Part shown: in pieces, positions 10,916 to 63,097 of the stretch
How positions within the stretch are numbered: the first letter of the stretch is position 1
Layout: each line of letters begins with the position of its first letter
From: Apteryx mantelli
Taxonomy: Eukaryota; Chordata; Aves; Apterygiformes; Apterygidae
Direction of reading: 5' to 3'
DNA: 64,000 bases
Assembly (NCBI RefSeq): GCF_036417845.1
Contig: NC_090013.1
Span: 501,001-565,000 of the forward strand
Program-made: the position numbers and the translations under genes
Notes under the pieces: model-generated
Told to the model about the DNA's origin: nothing
The model's input: only the letters and a program-made list of their open reading frames with translations
Database searches by the model: none

Positions 10916-11164
10916 GCCGCTCACCTGCGCGCCCGTCCGTCGCCTCGCGGCGGCTCGCGGCTCTGCGGCGCGGGTGTCCGGGGCGGGCGAGGTGTCCGGC
11001 GGCGCTGACGCCAGCGCGGGCACCCCACCCCCTGCGCAAACTTCCCCGCCCGGCCCGGCGCGGCCCGGCGCGGCCCGGTGCGGCCCGGCTGACGCACGGA
11101 CAGGTCCGGCCGCGGGGGGCGGTGGGGACCCGGCCCGGCCCCGCCCGGCCCCGCCGCCGCCGCC

Positions 11165-11850
11165 AAACCGCCCCGGGACCCAGGCGTCCGGGTCCCCGCC
11201 CGCCTCCCCCCCCTCGAGAGGACCCAGGTGTCCGGGTCCCCGCCCTTCCCCCCGCATCGAGAGGACCCAGGTGTTCAGGTCCCCCCCCCAGAGAGAGGAC
11301 CCAGGCGTCCGGGTCCCCACCCAACTCCCCAGAGAGGACCCAGGTGTCCGGGTCCCTGCCCCCCCCCCAGAAAGAGGACCCAGGTGTTTGGGTCCCCGCC
11401 CTCTACCCCCCCCCACCGAGAGGACCCAGGCGTCCGGGTCCCCGCCCGCCTCCCCCCCCCCCCCCCAGAAAGAGGACCCAGGTGTTCAGGTCCCCCCCCC
11501 CAGAGAGAGGACCCAGGCGTCCGGGTCCCCACCCAACTCCCCAGAGAGGACCCAGGTGTTCGGGTCCCCGACCCCCCCAGAAAGAGGACCCAGGTGTTTG
11601 GGTCCCCGCCCTCTACCCCCCCCCACCGAGAGGACCCAGGTGCTCGTGTCCCCCCCCCCCCCCCCGAGAGGACCCAGGCATCCGGGTCACCCCACCCATA
11701 GAGAGAGGACTCAGGCATCCGGGTCCCCGCCCTCCCCCCCCCCCACTGAGAGGACCCAGGTGTCCGGGTCCCCAGCTCCCCCAGCCCCCCCCGAGAGCAC
11801 TCAGGTGTCCGAGGCCCCAGGGCCCCTGTCCAGCCCCCCAAGAGGGCCCA
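11165..11850. repeat. Minisatellite with core GAGAGGACCCAGGTGTCCGG
   Basis: About sixteen copies of the core alternate with C-rich spacers of variable length, giving spacings of about 34-52 bp (for example GACCCAGG at 11177, 11221, 11264, 11298, 11337, 11377 and 11423). A larger block near 11268-11420 recurs at about 11479-11640, a higher-order period of about 211 bp. C runs of 8-14 bases are frequent. Related units occur again near 13790-13815, just left of the CR1. Confidence 0.9.
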
Positions 11851-12164
11851 GGCGTCCGAGCCCCCAGACTTCGTCCTGTCCCTGTCCCCATCCCCATCCC
11901 GTCCCTGTCCCCACGGTGCCGTGTCCAGCCACGGTGCCGGCGGTGCCGCTCGCCTGGGCGTGGGCAGCGGGTGACACTGCATGTGGCAGCTGGGACAAAG
12001 GCCAACGCTCCTCTTCGGCGATGCCGGTGTCGACACAGGTGTCGGGCGACGCCGGGACGTGGCCGGACCTGGGTTTGGCAGGATGCTGCTCGTCTCCCCC
12101 CCCGGCACGCGCCAAAGAGGCAGAACCGACACCTGGGGGGGGCAGCAGGTGTCTGCGCTGGCGT

Positions 12165-12310
12165 GCACGGAGCGAGGGCGTGCGAGGGGACACGCACACG
12201 CAAGGGGACATGCGTGCAAAGGGGACACGTGCAAGGGCAGGTGTGTGCAAGGGGGCTGCATGTGCAAGGGGCTGTGAGTGCAAGGGGACACACGAGCAGG
12301 GGGACGAGCT
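12165..12310. repeat. Short minisatellite, GTGCAAGGGGACAC-type units
   Basis: GTGCAAGGG/GCAAGGGG recurs roughly every 16-22 bp about eight times, interleaved with ACACG and TGTG dinucleotide-like sequence. No gene is present. Confidence 0.75.
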
Positions 12311-12779
12311 GTCAGAGCCCAGAGGGCACAAATGGCCCTCGATCACCCTGAGCAGCCCCAGCTGAGCCCCACCTGCACCTCCGCCCCCGGCCCGGGGCCC
12401 ATTTAGACTCCGGCCGGCTCCTGCCCCGGCTCCTGCCCCGGCTCCTGGCTGGGCCCCTTCCAGCCCTGCTGCAGCCCTGTCCCAGACGAGGCGAGCGGGG
12501 GGCCGGGATGCTCCAGGACCCAGCACCCGGCCGGCAGTGCGCCGAGGTCACGGCGACCGAGGCGCTACGAGAACCGGCCCCGGCCCCAGGACGCGATGCC
12601 ACAGACGAGAAGGTGACGCCACAGCTCAGAGCAGGCCGAGGAGCTGCCGGCCACTCGCTCCAGGTGCCGCATCCCGCAGAGGTTTGGGGGGGCAACGCAG
12701 GAAGGGGCTGAGCGCCGCGGGCTCTGCCCAGCCCGGCGGGTCGTATCGCACGCGCGGGCACTGCCCGTGCCTCTGTCGC

Positions 12780-12995
12780 ATGCCGCTGTGCGCGCTGCCT
12801 CCAGCACACGCTGCATGCCCTGCCTCCGGTGCGCGCGCACACGTGGCGCGGTGCAAGCACAAGCTGGGCCCCAGGCGTGTGCGCAGCTCCCCACATGCGC
12901 TGCACGTGCACACGGAGCTGCATGCATGCAGCGCGCATGTGTGTAGAGGTGTGCAGGGCATGCACGAACCGGCCTGTGCACACGCGTGTGCATGG
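12780..12995. other. Alternating purine-pyrimidine (Z-DNA-prone) segment
   Basis: Runs of GCGCGCGCACACGTG, CATGCATGCAGCGCGCATGTGTG and a perfect 16-bp palindrome TGCACACGCGTGTGCA (12977-12992) follow each other within about 200 bp. Such alternation favours the Z form. No coding feature is supported here. Confidence 0.5.
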
Positions 12996-13094
12996 CCCCA
13001 CTCCCCACGCGCCTCCCGGCGTGTGTGGTGCCAGCCGCCGCGGAGCAGCGCAGGCGGAAGTGGCTGCACAGGAGGGCAGATGTCCAGGGACAGG

Positions 13095-13690
13095 GACGTG
13101 GTCCCCTCCTGTGTCCCCAGGTCTCCATCGTCCCATGGCCTCTCCCGCATGCCAGGTCCCCTGAGCATCCCGGTCCCCTCCTGTGTCCCCAGGTCTCCAT
13201 CGTCCCATGGCCTCTCCTGCATCCCAGGTCTCCCCAGCATTCCCATCTTCTCCTGCATCCCAGGTCCCCTGAGCATCCCAGTCCCCTCCTGTGTCCCCAG
13301 GCCCCACAGCATCCCCAGGTCTCCCATCGTCCAGGTCTCCTCCTGCGTCCCCAGAGCATCCCTGGCTCTCCCATAATGCCAGCTGTCCCCTGGCGCTCCT
13401 GTCCCCTTCTGCATTCCCAGATCTCCAGAGCATCCTGGGGCCCTCTGGCATCCCCGGGGCTCCCATCACCCCCGACATTCCCGTCCCCTCTGGCATTCCC
13501 AGATCTCCAGAGCATCCCAGGCTGCTCTAGCATCCCTGGGGCTCCCATCATCCCCAGCATTCCCATCCCCTCCAGCATTCCCAGAGCATCCCAGGCCCCT
13601 CCGGCACCCCCAGGGCTCCCGGCATCCCCATCCCCTCCTGCATTCCCAGATCCCCAGCGCATCCCGGGTCCCCCATCACTCCAGTGCCCC
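13095..13690. repeat. Pyrimidine-rich minisatellite (CAGAGCATCCCNGGTCCCCTCCTG-like)
   Basis: Degenerate units of about 45-55 bp contain GTCCCCTCCTG(C/T)(A/G)T(T/C)CCCAG(G/A)TCTCCA and GAGCATCCC. One near-exact pair starts with GTCCCCTCCTGTGTCCCCAG at about 13107 and 13175. The strand is strongly C/T-biased, so long spurious Pro/Ser-rich frames appear. Confidence 0.8.
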
Positions 13691-13789
13691 CCTATCCCGG
13701 CCCCCCCGGTTGTCCCGACGAGACGCCCCCGCGGACCGGAGCCCCCACCCGGGCCGGAGGCTCAGCACCGCGGACAGCGCTGCGCCGGG

Positions 13790-14190
13790 CCCAGGTGTCC
13801 GGGGGGCCCAGGCGTCCGGGGGGGGGGGGGGGCTCCCCACACAGGGAGATGCTCCGGCGGGCAGGTTTCTCCCTCTTTCTCACCCAGTCTGGGTGCTGCC
13901 CCCCCCCCCCCCCCGCTGATGGAGGGCGGCTCCCGGGGGGGGGGGGGGGGGCCGGACGCCTGGGTCCCCCCAACCTCCCCTCGGCCAGGCCTGGTCTGTG
14001 CTGCCTGCTACAGCGGGACCCTTGCACCCCCCCCCCCCACATTGCACCCCTTGCACCCCCTTTGCCCCTCCTCACCCTCCTCACCCTCTGCACCCCTTTG
14101 CACCCCCTTTGCCCCTCCTCGCCCCCCTTGCACCCCCTTTTCCCCCCCTCACCCCCCCTCACACCCCTTTGTATCCCTGCTGTCATCTCC
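13790..14190. repeat. Homopolymer-rich and TTGCACCCCC-type simple repeats left of the CR1
   Basis: G runs near 13816-13831 and 13936-13951 and a C run near 13899-13915 are followed at 14020-14185 by repeats of TTGCACCCC(C) TTTGCCCCTCCTC. Two more GGACGCCTGGGTCC/CCAGGCGTCCGG units link it to the 11.2-11.85 kb array. These stretches are prone to assembly error. Confidence 0.75.
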
Positions 14191-14459
14191 TGCCCAACGT
14201 CCCCCCCTCCCCGACCTGTGGTTTCAGGGGGACACAGAGCCCCACGGATGCTCCCGGGAAAGGCCAGGACCCGGGAGCTGCCCCCCCCCCCCGGCCCCCC
14301 CGGCGTCCTCCCCGGTGTCACCCTGCCCGCGGCCGCTGTCACGGCCCCCGGCCCCACCAGGAGGCTTTATCAGGAGCCAGGGAGGAGCGGAGCCGCCGTT
14401 CGCTTGGAAAACAGAGCCAGGTACCAGAAAACAGGGAGAGGGTACAAAAATATATGTGT

Positions 14460-16621
14460 AGAAAGGAGAGCAAACTTTGCCTCTTCAGGGACCTACTTGG
14501 AGGAATCCCATGGGTTAGGGCCCTAGAAGGAAGGGGCGTCCAAGAGAGCTGGTTAATATTCAAACATCACTTCCTCCAAGCTCAAGCTCAGTGCATCCCT
14601 ATGAGTAGGAAGTCAAGCAAAGGAGGTAGGAGACCTGCATGGATGAGCAAGGAGCTCCTGGCAAAACTCAGCCAGAAGAAGGAAGTATACAGAAAGTGGA
14701 AAGGGGGACAGGCCACTTGGGAGAAATACAGGAACGTTGTCAGAGTATGCAGGGATGTGACAAGGAAGGCTAAGGCCCGTTTGGAATTAAATCTGGCGAG
14801 AGATGTCAAGGACAGCAAGAAGGGCTTCTTCAAATACATCAGCAGCAAGAGGAAGACTAGGGAAAACGTGGGCCCTTTGCTGAATGGGGCGGGTGCCCTG
14901 GTGACGAAGGATGCAGAGAAGGCGGAGTTACTGAATGCCGCCTTTGCTTCAGTCTGTACTGCTCAGGCCAGCCCTCAGGAACCCCAGAGCCTGGAGGCAA
15001 GAGAGAAAGTCTGGAGAGAGGAAGACTTTCCCTTGGTGGAGGAGGATCGGGTTAGAGATCATTTAAGCAAACTTGACACCCACAAATCCATGGGCCCCGA
15101 TGGGATGCACCCACGAGTGCTGAGGGAGCTGGCGGACATTATTGCTAAGCCGCTCTCCATCATCTTTGAAAGGTCATGGAGAACAGGAGAGGTGCCTGAG
15201 GACTGGAAGAAAGCCAATGTCACCCCAGTCTTCAAAAAGGGCAAGAAGGAGGACCCAGGGACCTACAGGCCAGTCAGCCTCACCTGCATCCCTGCAAAGG
15301 TGATGGAGCAGCTCATCCTGGAGGCCATCTCCAAGCATGTGGAGGACAAGAAGGTGATCAGGAGTAGTCAGCATGGCTTCACCAAGGGGAAATCATGCCT
15401 AACCAATCTGATAGCCTTCTATAATGGAATGACTGGCTGGGTAGATGAGGGGAGAGCAGTGGGTGTTGTCTACCTAGACTTCAGCAAGGCTTTCGACACT
15501 GTCTCCCACAGCGTCCTCATAGACAAGCTCAGGAAGTGTGGGCTAGATGAGTGGACAGTGAGGTGGATTGAGAACTGGCTGAATGGCAGAGCTCAGAGAG
15601 TTGTGATCAGCGGGGCAGAGTCTAGTTGGAGGCCTGTAGCTAGCGGTGTCCCCCAGGGGTCAGTACTGGGTCCAGTCTTGTTCAACTTCTTCATCAGTGA
15701 CCTGGATGAAGGCACAGAGTGCACCCTCAGCAAGTTTGCTGACGATACAAAACTGGGAGGAGTGGCTGATACGCCAGAGGGCTGTGCTGCCATTCAGAGA
15801 GGCTTGGACAGGCTGGAGAGGTGGGCGGAGAGGAACCTCCTGAAGTTCAAGAAAGGCAAGTGCAGGGTCCTGCACCTGGGGAGGAATAACCCCATGCAGC
15901 AGTACAGGTTGGGGGTTGACCTGCTGGAAAGCAGCTCTGTGGAGAAGGACCTGGGAGTGCTGGTGGACACCAAGTTAAGCATGAGGCAGCAATGTGCCCT
16001 TGTGGCCAAGAAGGCCAATGGTATCCTGGGGAGCATCAGGAAGAGTGTTGCCAGCAGGTCAAGGGAGGTTATTCTCCCCCTCTACTCAGCCCTGGGGAGG
16101 CCACATCTAGAGTACTGCGTCCAGTTCTGGGCTCCCCAGGACAAGAGGGATGTGGCACTACTGGAGCAAGTCCAGCGAAGGGCCACAAAGATGATTAGGG
16201 GACTGGAGCGTCTCTCTTATGAGGAAAGGCTGAGAGAGCTGGGCCTGTTTAGCTTGGAGAAGAGAAGGCTGAGAGGAGATCTTATCAACATGTACAAGTA
16301 TCTGAAGGGAGGGTGTCGAGAGGATGGAGCCAGACTCTTTTCAGTGGTGCCCAGCGACAGGACGCGAGGCAACGGGCACAAACTGAAACACAGGAAGTTC
16401 CATCTGAACATGAGGAAAAACTTCTTCACTGTGAGGGTGACAGAGCACTGGAACAGGTTGCCCAGAGAGGTGGTGGAGTCTCCTTCTCTGGAGATATTCA
16501 AAACGCGCCTGGACGCGATCCTGTGCAATGTGCTCTAGGTGACCCTGCTTGAGCAGGGGGGTTGGACTAGATGATCTCCAAGAGATCCCTTCCAACCTCA
16601 GCGATTCTGTGATTCTGTGAT
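14460..16621 (+). mobile_element. CR1 LINE (avian, non-LTR retrotransposon), 5'-truncated with open reverse transcriptase frame
   Basis: The frame stays open to the stop at 16536-16538 and encodes the second half of CR1 ORF2. It starts just before the reverse transcriptase domain with a motif like [14 protein letters not shown]. It then shows the RT signatures [63 protein letters not shown] and the catalytic FADDTKLGG, then the C-terminal domain ending near [20 protein letters not shown]. The apurinic endonuclease domain and ORF1 are absent, which is usual 5' truncation. The 3' end has the typical TTGGACTAGATGATCTCC sequence and the terminal ATTCTGTG repeats at 16605-16620. Relative to my recollection of CR1 consensus one G seems missing near 14478, shifting the frame at the very left edge. 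About 690 open codons suggest a fairly young copy. The left edge is estimated to within about 60 bp. Confidence 0.93.
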
Positions 16622-16729
16622 AGGATAAAACCGCCTGGGGTTGGGGAGGGGGGGGCAAACCCGGGCCGGGGCCTCGCTCTGCCCCCCCGCAGCGCCAGCC
16701 CTGCCCGGGGATCCGGCGGCTCCGGAGCG

Positions 16730-20984
<4,255 letters not shown>

Positions 20985-20994
<10 letters not shown>

Positions 20995-21095
20995 CTTCGG
21001 CCGCGCCACGTGACCCGCGCTTCCGGCCGCGCCGCCGGCGCCGCGCCGCCCGGCCGGAAGCCGCCGTAGCCAGGGGCAACGCGGCCGCCATGTTG
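20985..21095 (-). promoter_or_regulatory. QTRT1: QTRT1 core promoter, TATA-less CpG type
   Basis: Just upstream of the minus-strand ATG lie CACGTGAC (E-box, 21007-21014), CTTCCGG (21020-21026), CCGGAAG (21054-21060, opposite ETS orientation) and a YY1-type AACATGGCGGC (21094-21084). The start codon itself sits in AAGATGGCG, also YY1-like. The ETS/YY1/E-box mix without a TATA box is typical of housekeeping genes. The exact transcription start is not defined. Confidence 0.55.
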
Positions 21096-21164
21096 AGGCT
21101 TCAGCCTCGCCGCTAGGCCTCCATAGAAGGGAGTGGGGGGCGGAGCCCTCCTCATCTCCTGCCT

Positions 21165-21620
21165 GGCCCCGTGGCCTCTGGGGAGAGACACCCCTCGCCC
21201 TGTCTCTCCACATCCTCCGGGGAGAGCTCCTTCTCACCCCCCTGTTTGGCCTGGTGTCCCCCGGGGAGAGCCCCCTCCTCATGCCCCTGCCCTGTCCCCC
21301 CATATCCCCTGAGGGGACCCCCTGTGTCCCCTGGGGAGATCCCCCTCCTCACCCCCCTGCCTGGCCCCATATCCCTGGGGAGAGCCCCCTCCTCATGCCC
21401 CTGCCCTGTCCCCCCATATCCCTAGGGAGAGCCCCCTCCTCGCCCCCCTGCCCAGACCCCCCATATCCTCCAAGGAGACCCCCAGTGCCTGCTGGGGAGA
21501 TCCCCCTCCTCACCCGCCTGCCCAGACACCCCATATCCTCCAAGGAGACCCCCAGTGCCTGCTGGCACCCCCAGGAAGATCCCCTTCCTCTGCCACCCGT
21601 TTCCAGCCTCTCCATGTCCC
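21165..21620. repeat. Minisatellite (CCCCCATATCCCTGGGGAGAGCCCCCTCCTC-like)
   Basis: Units of roughly 45-70 bp containing CTGCCCTGTCCCCCCATATCC and GGGAGAGCCCCCTCCTCATGCCC repeat about eight times to the right of QTRT1. Open frames here are repeat artefacts. Confidence 0.85.
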
Positions 21621-24560
21621 CTGGCAGCCTTCCCTCCTCCCCCCGGATGCACTGGGGCAACCCCTCTCATGGCATCCATGTGGCAGCGGCAACCCCGGAG
21701 TGGAGCGTCCCTGGCAGAGCCGATCCCCACACATTTGGGGTCTCCCCAGCTGCAGAGACCTGCCTGCCCCCCCCAGCGAGCCCACGGCTGAGACCGGCTT
21801 TCACTGCTGCCCTGGCCTCAGCTGCAGCTCCCCGGGACCCGACCAAGGCGCTGGCCCTAGGCCGTCCCTCTGGGTCCCCCGTTGCTGGTCCCAGCGAGAG
21901 CGGGGCGGCCTCACGAGGGAAGTCAGTGCCTTGCCCGGCCTCAGTTTCCCCTGGCATAACATAAGACGAGCTCTGCCCTCCCTCTGAGTGCACCCCATCC
22001 AGGGTTTCACACCAGAAATAACCTCGCCTGAAGGGCTATCTAGCCCCAAACATTCAGGGTAGGTACTAGTTTAAAGACATTCCCCATCCCATTATGCATC
22101 AGCAGCCAGACACTTGGGTCGGGTCCCTGGGGGGGGGGGGGGGGGATTAAGGCCAGGTGCCCCCCGTCAGGTCGTTCAAGGGCAGTGTGGGTATAAGAGG
22201 AGGAGCAGCCGCTAGGGACTGGCTATGAGGGGGGTGCAGAGAGCCTGGGCTGTGGAAACAGTCCCTGGTTTGGTATAAATTGCTGTTCCTGTTTCTCTAG
22301 GCTTGCAGAACATCATTTTTGCTGTAAATAGCTTTTAGCGTGAAAGAAGAGCGTGTACCGGATTGGCGTGCGGGAACCACTCGGTCTAAAATAGGTAACA
22401 TCCCTCAGAAAGAGTGCTGCTTCAGCAAGGGGCTGGGTGCACCAGCTCCTGAAACCGCTGCAGCCTCTTTGCAGAGGAGCCTGGGCTGTTGGGGGGGGGG
22501 AGCTCTGCCCTCCCAAATCAGGCTGCCTTTAGCGGTGGGGGCCTCAGTTAAATGCCTGGCGGTAGGAGGGAACGGGGGCTTTTTCCCCAGAGCGAGGAGG
22601 TGAGATCCAAGGGGCTCAGAGGAAGCTCTCAACTTCCACAGCCGTCGGTCTTGCCTGTGATGTGGTTTTATGTAGCAGGAGCATCCTGTTATGAACGAGA
22701 GTCTTTTACTTTAAAAACAAACAGAAAAAGCCTTCAGAAATGATCCAAAAAACCCTTCCTCCTTCCCAGCTGACAGGGTGCAGGTGGGGGCTCTCGCCGG
22801 GGCCAGGTGCAGACCTGGTGTGCACTGAGACGTCCCGTGCCGTTCTCGGCGGCGCTGGGCAAACCCTTGCTGAGAGCTGCCCGGATGATTCCCGCTTCTC
22901 TCCACAAAGGCGGCCCCAAGCCTGCTTCTGCGGGAAGCTCCGGGTGGGGTGGAGGGATGCGGCAGCGGAGAGCCCGGCCCCGCCGCGGGGACGCAGCCCC
23001 GGAGCTCCTCTCCAGCCCCGGACAGGCTGGCAGCAGCACAGCCGTGCAAATGTCCTGCTGATGCTCGTGTTGGGGGCAGCTGATCCCGGCCCTCCCGGGG
23101 GACCGCGCGACTGTGCGATGAGCTTGTTTTTAGCATCGACTAGCCGGACCAAGGACGAGCGCTTAGAGAAACCGAGGCGTGCAACAACCCGGCTTGGATC
23201 GAGCTCCAGCTTTCCCCGCTCTGGACTCGCGGGCTCTTGCAGAACAAATCTCTCCCAGGGCTGTGTCACCTCTGTGAGCAGAGCCTGAAGCGGTCTGGCC
23301 TGCTCACAGCTGATCCGAGTGCCCCTCCATCTGCTCTTCCTCCAGAAATACGGCAAGGGTTTGCTCAGAAATCTGTCGCTGGAAATCTGGTAACAGGCTT
23401 GCTTAATGCAGCAAGGGATTTAATTAGTTTTTCCCAGAGAGAGGAGAGGAAGGGAAACAGCGAGCAGCTGCTGGCATCTCCGTCTGCAGCCTCCCTTGCT
23501 GCCCCTCCCTTCTCCTCGCTGGGGACTGAAAAGCCGTGCTTGTGGCTTGGTGCATCTGCAGAAAGCGGTGCCAACAAATGCAACCTGTCTCTCCTGCTTT
23601 GTTGCCTCTTCTTTCCTCTCCTCCTCTTGGAACAGAGCGTTCCCGCTCCGGTGGGGCAGCTCTCTTGTGTCCAAGCGAAATGGCCGAGCCCAGATTATGG
23701 TAATGCGAGTGGGTTCGGATAACCCGCTTCCGTGGAGCACAAACGGGTTCCCTCAGGTGAGCGGGGAAACAAATCTTCCCCCGTCTCCGGCCCGCCGCGG
23801 CTGTCCGGCTCCACGCGGGAGGGAGCAGGGAAGCGCCGGCCGGTGGGCCGGCTTGCCTGGCGCCCTCGGGTCCGACCTTGGCTAGCGAGGGACAGGCAGC
23901 TTGCCAGCGCGCCTTGGAGCCACCGGTACGGGCTCTGCCCGGGGTGAAACCGGACCGAGGATTGATCCCACCAGCGCTGCAAAGGGCTGGGCCGGAGGGC
24001 TGCCGCCGGAGGAGCGGTACGGCGTTGAGCTCGAACGGCTCCTATTTCCCCGGGGGAAACGGCGCGGGGATGATGGTGCAGTTTCAGCGAGGCTGCCTGA
24101 CCTCTCCGGCGAGGGCAGAGCCTCGTGGGTGCAGCCGGGCCGGTGCCGGGGGCCGCGCTGCCGTGCCTAGCCCCGGGACGGAGGCCTCGTGGTTTGGGGA
24201 CGAGCCCGGCTCACGGCGTACGAAATGGCGCTGGGGGGAGGAACGGTTCTCTGGGGAGTCCTGGTTTCCCTTCCCCATCGCGGCTAATTCCTTACGGCTA
24301 CGATATGTAGCCAAGATGCATCTGAAATCCACGGCCTCCCCCCCTTGGAGGGACGCCCACTGCTTCATCTGGCCTGGGATGTGCCCACAAACGCGTTTCG
24401 GAGCTCAGTAACCCGCAGGTGGCCAGGACGGCGGCATCTCGCCCCCAGGAATGGAGCTGCATCCCCTCCGACACCGCGTGGACCTCCTCGCGGGGATGGC
24501 CCTGGCCAAACCCGGGGCCGAGGTGACCGGTGACATGACGGACCCTGTCTTGTCCCTCCC
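21621..24560. other. Non-coding stretch between QTRT1 and the unrecognised gene
   Basis: No convincing exon was found. It contains a G run of about 17 at 22129-22145, a TATAAGA at about 22192 and a TATAAAT at about 22274. Either TATA-like element could start the downstream plus-strand transcript, but nothing decides this. A possible donor GTGAGCGG at 23757 follows a short open frame beginning near 23698; I could not join it in frame with the downstream exon. Confidence 0.4.
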
Positions 24561-24575
24561 TTCCGCAGCTGGAAG

Positions 24576-25558
24576 ATGAACACGGTGCACGACACACGGA
24601 CCGAGGCGCGGGAGCGGCCGAACCGGCGGACGGTGGACCAGCTGAGCCCGGAGCTCCGAGTGGAGAAGTACATCCTGCTGAGCATGGACGGGAAGCTGCT
24701 GGGACCGGAGCTGAGCCGGATCCGGAGTGGTAGGGCCGCGAGGTGCTTGGAGGAGGGAGGATTGCCCCTAGAAACAGGGATGGACCCCGCTAATGCCGCG
24801 CCGGTTCTCGCTGAATCCCCGCTGGCCTGTGCTGGGGAAGGTAACGAGGGCAGACGGCCCTCTTAATCCAGCCTGGAGGAGCTGCCGGCCCGCCGGGCTC
24901 AGCTCTCTCCAGGGTGCTCTGGTCCCACACGGATCTGTGATGAATTATGGCTGGTCTCTGCATCCCGAAATCCAGCTGCTGGGGCTCCGCTGCCCTGGGG
25001 CTGCCCAAAGGCGTTTGCAGAGCGCAAAGGGATTTCCCCCGCTCCCTGAGCTTGACGCAGACCTTGAGACGTAGCCGGGGTGCCGGGGTTCACGTGTGCC
25101 TCTGTCCTCCCTGCCCCAGAGATGGCCCTGCCCCTGGAGCGCCTGGATGCTGACCTGCCCCAGGACCTGCCCTCGGGCTACCTCTGGCGCCAGCGCCGCT
25201 CCTTGCCGACCTTCCCCCTCGCCCCTGGGAGCGGCGCCCAGAGCCCCGCGGACCTCAGGTATGTGGCGTCCCGCGCCGGGGGCTGCAGCCCGCCGGGCGA
25301 GGGACGCTGACCTGTCCCCTCTCTTCCAGGAGGAGCACGGACTTGCTCTGTGCCGGCCAGTTCCCCGCGGGGCTCAGCGACCTGGTGACAGGGATGCAGG
25401 CCCCTGCCTCGCCATGCTCGAGGAGCCGGGGTAGCCCACGGGCTCGGCCCCGCTCCGCCCTGGCAGCACAGGCCTCCCGCGGCCGTCCCACCACGGCGGC
25501 GGCAGCGGAGGAGGCTGCGGGCCGGGGCTGCCAGGAGCAGGAGGGCGGCAGGGAGTGA
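24576..25558 (+). CDS. Unrecognised three-exon gene, 173-residue predicted protein
   Basis: I do not recognise this protein. Model: exons 24576-24729, 25120-25258 and 25330-25558 (TGA). Phases agree (G|AG and AG|G) and donors are GTAGGG and GTATGT. The acceptors follow good pyrimidine tracts (TTCCGCAG before the ATG exon, CTGCCCCAG, CTCTTCCAG). An AATAAA follows 65 nt after the stop. The N-terminal third is charged and looks like a real folded or helical segment (RTVDQLSPELRVEKYILLSM, then DGKLLGPELSRI). The middle is Pro/Leu-rich (DLPQDLPSGYLWRQRRSLP). The C-terminus is Arg/Ala/Ser-rich low complexity. No signal peptide or membrane segment is apparent. The first exon has an acceptor 7 nt before the ATG, so at least one 5' non-coding or coding exon lies upstream. 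The gene ends about 0.9 kb before the DNM2 start codon on the same strand. Confidence 0.6.
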
Positions 25559-25622
25559 GGGGGGAGCCGGGCCCCTTGGCAAGGAGGCACCGTGGCGGGG
25601 CTGTAATGGGAGGATGGTGCGA

Positions 25623-25628
25623 AATAAA
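25623..25628 (+). promoter_or_regulatory. Poly(A) signal of the unrecognised three-exon gene
   Basis: AATAAA 65 nt after the TGA at 25556-25558, followed by GGCTGGTGTGTTGGTG, a good GT-rich downstream element. This is the best support that the small gene is transcribed. Confidence 0.65.
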
Positions 25629-25829
25629 GACCCTGATGCAACTCCAGGCTGGTGTGTTGGTGCCGGAGGGTTCTCTGAGAGCGGCCCACGCTGGGGCCCC
25701 CCTGGGGCGGCCTCGCCGGGGGGGTGAAGGGCCCCGGGGAGGGGGGTGCCCGGGCTCGGTGCAGCCTTCGGCCCTTGCGTCGGAGACATGCGGTAGCGAG
25801 TGCGCTTCTATATGGGGGTGTACGGTAGG

Positions 25830-63097
<37,268 letters not shown>

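Noticed and set aside
9482-13376. Very long open frames (up to about 825 codons) on both strands in 8-14 kb
   Set aside because: They coincide with minisatellites whose units lack stop codons and, for the 54-bp array, have a period divisible by three. The products are Pro/Arg/Gly/Ser repeats with no domain.
13998-14460. Open frame continuing from the simple repeats into the CR1 reverse transcriptase
   Set aside because: A chance in-frame junction; the upstream part is C-rich simple repeat without CR1 similarity, so no fusion protein is proposed.
23698-23757. Short frame ending in CAG|GTGAGC as a first exon of the unrecognised gene
   Set aside because: It cannot be joined to the exon ending at 24729 in the frame that continues into the later exons, and it has no supporting signal upstream.
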